Positions 13,879 to 16,121 of a stretch of 16,121 nt of DNA are shown here, piece after piece. How positions within the stretch are numbered: the first letter of the stretch is position 1; each line of letters begins with the position of its first letter. The DNA comes from Nanoarchaeales archaeon. GTDB lineage: Archaea; Nanobdellota; Nanobdellia; Woesearchaeales; UBA583. The stretch is taken from contig JABSQY010000002.1 in assembly GCA_013215525.1 (NCBI GenBank), positions 1 to 16,121 on the forward strand. Direction: 5' to 3'. Under the pieces are notes generated by a model that saw only the letters and a program-made list of their open reading frames with translations, searched no databases and was not told where the DNA came from. A program made the translations under genes and the position numbers.

Positions 13879-14559
13879 TCATTCTTTAAATAAAATACTA
13901 AAATGAGAATGTTTTTTAAATTTTGAATTAAATAATATATAAACACAAATTCCAAACATTACAAATATAAATATAAACTTAAAATAACTATCAAAATAAA
14001 GTATTCCAATAGCAGAAACTAAACTAAAAAGAATTCCCAAAATTAAATAATAAATATTTTTATACACAATCGCAGAAATTACAAAAACAGACACAGCTAG
14101 ATTTAAAATAAAATAATAAGCAAAATAAAAAAAGTTATAGTTTGGATTTAATAAATAAGAAAAATCAAAACTTAAACTTAAAAAACCTAACACAAAGTTA
14201 AAAAATATAATTGTAAAATAATTAATTGATGCAAGTGATACCCAACCAACCGTAAAAAATAAACCAAAATTTAAACTACGTGTTTTAATAAATTTTTTCA
14301 AAGAAAAATATTTAGTAACTTCAACAACTACAATAGATAAAGGAATAAATAACAACTCAGTTAAATTAAAAATGATTAAAATCTTATCAAGTCCAACTAG
14401 AATATATCTAATTGGAAACTGTAAAATTAAACTTACAAAAAAAAAGAAAAAACCATAAAATAAATAACGAACTTTAGGTTTTAATTTCAAGTAATATAAT
14501 ACTATAATATACAAAGCTAAAATTATTTCAAAGAAATAATTTAGAATTCCAGTTAACAT
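13879..14559 (-). CDS. Polytopic membrane protein of unknown function
   Basis: The 226-aa protein has about seven hydrophobic spans, is very rich in Phe, Ile, Leu and Tyr, and ends with a basic tail (FNSKFKKHSHFSILFKE). I see no catalytic motif or transporter signature. The open frame continues to 14676, but that would run through the tRNA-Ser gene; I choose ATG 14559 (MLTGILNYFFEI) because a TATA box (CATTTATATAG, 14580-14590 read on the minus strand) lies about 25 bases away. That same box faces the tRNA-Ser gene on the plus strand, so the two genes share a divergent promoter. Confidence 0.7.
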   Translation of the reverse strand: MLTGILNYFFEIILALYIIVLYYLKLKPKVRYLFYGFFFFFVSLILQFPIRYILVGLDKILIIFNLTELLFIPLSIVVVEVTKYFSLKKFIKTRSLNFGLFFTVGWVSLASINYFTIIFFNFVLGFLSLSFDFSYLLNPNYNFFYFAYYFILNLAVSVFVISAIVYKNIYYLILGILFSLVSAIGILYFDSYFKFIFIFVMFGICVYILFNSKFKKHSHFSILFKE

Positions 14560-14579
14560 AAATAAGTCAAAAAGATAAA

Positions 14580-14590
14580 CTATATAAATG
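14580..14590. promoter_or_regulatory. Bidirectional TATA box for tRNA-Ser and membrane protein
   Basis: CTATATAAATG on the plus strand reads CATTTATATAG on the minus strand; both are plausible TATA boxes. The minus-strand ATG at 14559 is about 26 bases away; on the plus strand initiation near 14610 would leave a 16-base leader before tRNA-Ser at 14626. No other TATA candidate fits either gene as well. Confidence 0.55.
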
Positions 14591-14625
14591 GTTGTTAGGT
14601 TTTTATAATTAAAGAGCAAGAAATT

Positions 14626-14707
14626 GCCGACGTCGCATAATCCGGTATTGCGCCAGACTTGAAATCTGGTTCCCATGGAATTGGCGGTTCAAATCCGTCC
14701 GTCGGCG
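14626..14707 (+). tRNA. tRNA-Ser(UGA)
   Basis: Acceptor GCCGACG / CGTCGGC is perfect; anticodon arm CCAGA-CTTGAAA-TCTGG with anticodon UGA; variable arm TTCC-CAT-GGAA; T arm GGCGG-TTCAAAT-CCGTC; discriminator G, the expected serine identity base. CCA is not encoded and there is no intron. It reads UCA and related serine codons. A damaged copy of this gene lies at 14855-15040. Confidence 0.93.
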
Positions 14708-14730
14708 CTCTTTAAAACTTTATGAATAAT

Positions 14731-14779
14731 CTTTGATTTTCATCAAGGCTTAGAAATTCTACATAGTAAATTTCTTGAA
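14731..14779. repeat. Two-hairpin mini-element after tRNA-Ser
   Basis: Hairpin one has arms CTTTGAT / ATCAAGG (14731-14748); hairpin two has arms around AGAAATT / AAATTTCT (14752-14775). The second hairpin repeats that at 699-731. This segment is absent after the damaged tRNA copy, where the tRNA 3' end runs almost directly into the 60-base repeat, so it looks like an insertion of about 62 bases (14717-14778). Confidence 0.6.
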
Positions 14780-14838
14780 TTAATACAAATTCTAATATAA
14801 CATTTCAAATACCATAAATTATTCTATTTTCATACAAA
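14779..14838. repeat. 60-base direct repeat, copy 1
   Basis: Begins ATTAATACAAATTCTAATA and matches 15051-15110 with about two mismatches. Together with the tRNA copies it indicates duplication of a block comprising tRNA-Ser and its 3' flank. Confidence 0.88.
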
Positions 14839-14900
14839 GATTACAATTACAATTCATCCGCATAAGTTTGCGCTATTTTCTGAAATAATCAGACTTGAAA

Positions 14901-14950
14901 CTATTTGAACTTGTTCAAATTGACTAAAAATTTATTTCAAATTTTTAATC
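14901..14950. mobile_element. Two-hairpin insert in the anticodon loop of the tRNA-Ser copy
   Basis: The 50-base insert starts CTATTTGAAC and holds hairpins with arms TTTGAA / TTCAAA and AAAAATTT / AAATTTTT. It shares CTATTTGAA, TTCAAATTGAC and overall form with the insert at 14980-15026. Classing it as mobile is inference from precise insertion of related sequences at two sites. Confidence 0.5.
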
Positions 14951-14979
14951 TCTGGTTCCCATGGAATTTGTGGTACAAA

Positions 14980-15026
14980 CTATTTGAATTTATTTCAAAT
15001 TGACCAGAAATCTTTGATTTCTCGTT
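14980..15026. mobile_element. Two-hairpin insert in the T loop of the tRNA-Ser copy
   Basis: The 47-base insert starts CTATTTGAAT and holds hairpins with arms ATTTGAA / TTCAAAT and AGAAATC / GATTTCT. Removing it restores the T-loop sequence of the intact tRNA up to one substitution (TACAAA-TCCGTCC against TTCAAA-TCCGTCC). It follows the same CAAA/GAAA-then-CTATTTG junction as the insert at 14901. Confidence 0.5.
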
Positions 15027-15050
15027 TCCGTCCGTCGGCGCTCTTTTAAA

Positions 15051-15110
15051 ATTAATACAAATTCTAATACAACATTTCAAATACCATAAATTATTCTATT
15101 TTCAAACAAG
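15051..15110. repeat. 60-base direct repeat, copy 2
   Basis: Matches 14779-14838 at about 58 of 60 positions. It lies directly after the interrupted tRNA copy and ends 15 bases before the stop codon of the minus-strand gene 15125-15841. Confidence 0.88.
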
Positions 15111-15124
15111 AATCATTACTATAT

Positions 15125-15841
15125 TTATGAATTAAATTTTAAATTAAAATTATCTTTTAAATAACTATTATAAAAATGAGTAATTGCACTCACTGATACT
15201 GGACACCCTGGTATTTTTTGTGAAAGTTTTTTAGACAGTTTTGAAAAAACTGGTTTAACAATACCTTTTCGTTCTCGTTTAAATCTTTCCATATCTAAAC
15301 ATTCAACCAAACATTGTTTTAAAGAAATAACATCACCATTAAATTTCACATCACACTCCCAATCAAGTTTTTGTTTTAGTTTTGAAGTTCTTAAATTAAA
15401 ATTTTTATATTGTCTAATTGAATTAGCACTTCTTAAAGGTCTATCATCTAAAGTTAAATAAGACGAAGCTTCAAGTTCCATAGCAATAAGTTTATTATTT
15501 ATTCTAATACCTAGTTCATCATATTGAACTAAAATTCGTTTTAAATCATTATGTTCTTGTATAGACCAAGGTGTTTGGCCAAGTGCCAAAGTAGATTCTA
15601 AGTTTTTATTTCTATGTTGTTCTTTTGTTAAAGTAAAAAAAGGATTATTTTTAACCTCTTTTTTATGATATTTTAAAATACTTTCATATTTTTCTTGTGA
15701 AATTAATGGTTTAAGTCTATCAGACCCAACCATGACTAGAGGTAAAACTCGTTTTACATATGAACTTGAATATCCCGATAAGAAAGAACTTTCTGAAACT
15801 AAAAGTTCAGAATATTCTTTTAAAGTTGTACCTTTAGGCAT
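15125..15841 (-). CDS. Unknown protein, possibly DNA-binding, 5' end uncertain
   Basis: From ATG 15841 the product has 238 aa (MPKGTTLKEYSELLV). I do not recognise the family. Residues about 93-150 (WSIQEHNDLKRILVQ, then RSANSIRQYKNF) have the spacing of a Myb/SANT-like helical domain, and the protein is basic; DNA binding is a guess. The frame stays open and protein-like for about 28 codons upstream of this ATG (LERFAKKIQLVHKDIPRGY), back to a TAA near 15925, yet has no ATG, GTG or TTG there. The only promoter of the usual form, a TATA box at 16008-16019, points to ATG 15986, which opens a different 18-codon frame (MRNNKTQIIYVCVVCCDI) ending at TGA 15930. The gene may have lost its 5' end by small mutations. 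It abuts the tRNA-Ser repeat region. Confidence 0.55.
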   Translation of the reverse strand: MPKGTTLKEYSELLVSESSFLSGYSSSYVKRVLPLVMVGSDRLKPLISQEKYESILKYHKKEVKNNPFFTLTKEQHRNKNLESTLALGQTPWSIQEHNDLKRILVQYDELGIRINNKLIAMELEASSYLTLDDRPLRSANSIRQYKNFNLRTSKLKQKLDWECDVKFNGDVISLKQCLVECLDMERFKRERKGIVKPVFSKLSKKLSQKIPGCPVSVSAITHFYNSYLKDNFNLKFNS

Positions 15842-16007
15842 ACCTCTGTATCCACGAGGTATATCCTTATGTACGAGTTGAATTTTTTTTGCAAATCTTT
15901 CTAATGTATTTAAGTTATCTATAGTTTATTCAAATATCACAACAAACGACACAAACATAAATAATTTGTGTTTTGTTGTTCCTCATAATAGTAACAAAAC
16001 ACAAATA

Positions 16008-16019
16008 CATTTATAAAAG
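16008..16019. promoter_or_regulatory. Bidirectional TATA box for dphB and the unknown gene
   Basis: TTTATAAAAG (plus, 16010-16019) reads CTTTTATAAATG on the minus strand. The dphB ATG at 16039 is 25 bases from its centre and the minus-strand ATG at 15986 about 28, so both transcripts would be leaderless or nearly so. Confidence 0.6.
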
Positions 16020-16038
16020 TAACTTAACTCATATTACT

Positions 16039-16121
16039 ATGTTACATTTAATCGGAATTGGATATAAAAAAGAAAACTTAAGTTATGAAATGATGGAAAT
16101 CATCAAAAACGCTGACGAAGT
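16039..16121 (+). CDS. dphB: Diphthine synthase, N-terminal part only
   Basis: Twenty-seven codons are visible before the window ends. MLHLIGIGYKKENLSYEMME followed by IIKNADE matches the start of DphB/Dph5 proteins, whose first strand MLxLIGxG is the beginning of the S-adenosylmethionine-binding tetrapyrrole-methylase fold. The enzyme methylates the modified histidine of elongation factor 2 in diphthamide synthesis, a pathway of archaea and eukaryotes; some DPANN lineages retain it and others have lost it. The TATA box 25 bases before the ATG supports this start. Only the N-terminus is seen, so other members of the methylase superfamily remain possible, though less likely. Confidence 0.8.
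   Translation, partial: MLHLIGIGYKKENLSYEMMEIIKNADE

Larger units (their letters stand above)
14855..15040 (+). pseudogene. Interrupted tRNA-Ser copy with three hairpin inserts
   Basis: Segments of the intact tRNA-Ser reappear in order: a shortened D-arm region (CCGCATAAG, TTTGCGC), CAGACTTGAAA with the anticodon, TCTGGTTCCCATGGAATT (anticodon 3' stem and variable arm), GTGGTACAAA (T arm), and TCCGTCCGTCGGCG (acceptor 3' half and discriminator). Between them lie inserts of 16 bases (14874-14889), 50 bases (14901-14950) and 47 bases (14980-15026), at tRNA positions near 26/27, 38/39 and 59/60. The 5' acceptor half is missing and the D loop is shortened. I call it a pseudogene, but a multi-intron or split tRNA cannot be wholly excluded, since archaea have non-canonical tRNA introns. 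Confidence 0.75.

Noticed and set aside
14560..14676. Longer start for the membrane protein 13879-14559
   Set aside because: It would code through the tRNA-Ser gene and the shared TATA box.
14708..15124. CRISPR array
   Set aside because: The repeats are few, unequal in spacing and part of tRNA copies or palindromic inserts; no regular repeat-spacer pattern and no cas genes occur anywhere in the window.

Overview
The window is a strongly AT-rich stretch of an archaeal genome. The evidence is archaeal or eukaryote-type ribosomal proteins (uL16/L10e, eL33/L35Ae, eS19, eL31), an archaeal MBF1 homologue, the start of a diphthine synthase gene, tRNAs without encoded CCA, and TATA boxes centred about 25 bases before many start codons, a sign of leaderless transcripts. 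The low GC, small proteins and single-gene transcription units suggest an uncultured DPANN-type archaeon (Woesearchaeota/Pacearchaeota/Nanoarchaeota-like). That placement is inference and no 16S gene is present to confirm it.

Layout. 1-990: an unknown protein gene between two copies of a ~99-base intergenic repeat, with a very large imperfect hairpin (759-903). 991-3513 (minus): SPFH/prohibitin-like membrane protein, RluA-type pseudouridine synthase with S4 domain, Hsp20 chaperone. 3655-4015 (minus): tRNA-Glu(UUC) and tRNA-Arg(UCU), each with its own TATA box. 4105-6100 (minus): ribosomal operon eL31-eS19-eL33-uL16 with a long structured leader and an intrinsic-type terminator. 6216-8085 (plus): MFS-like transporter and an endonuclease/exonuclease/phosphatase-fold protein lacking its last catalytic motif. 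8148-9143: MntR/DtxR-like repressor diverging from an unknown gene across a perfect palindrome. 9178-9994 (minus): ClbS/DfsB-family protein, tRNA-Gly(UCC), 5S rRNA. 10108-10995 (plus): EamA/DMT transporter. 11043-14559 (minus): unknown small protein, MscS channel, aMBF1, two-TM potassium channel, polytopic membrane protein. 14579-15124: tRNA-Ser(UGA), then a damaged second copy of the same tRNA interrupted by hairpin inserts and framed by 60-base direct repeats. 15125-15841 (minus): unknown protein, perhaps damaged at its 5' end. 16039-end (plus): start of dphB.

How it fits together. Most of the window is housekeeping: translation (four ribosomal proteins, 5S, four tRNAs, pseudouridylation, diphthamide), proteostasis, ion and osmotic balance, small-molecule export and metal-responsive control. 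The accessory signal is in the non-coding DNA: dispersed two-hairpin mini-elements, the giant hairpin with its repeats, and the interrupted tRNA-Ser copy. These look like parts of a palindromic element family active in intergenic and tRNA DNA, and they are the best candidates here for something undescribed.
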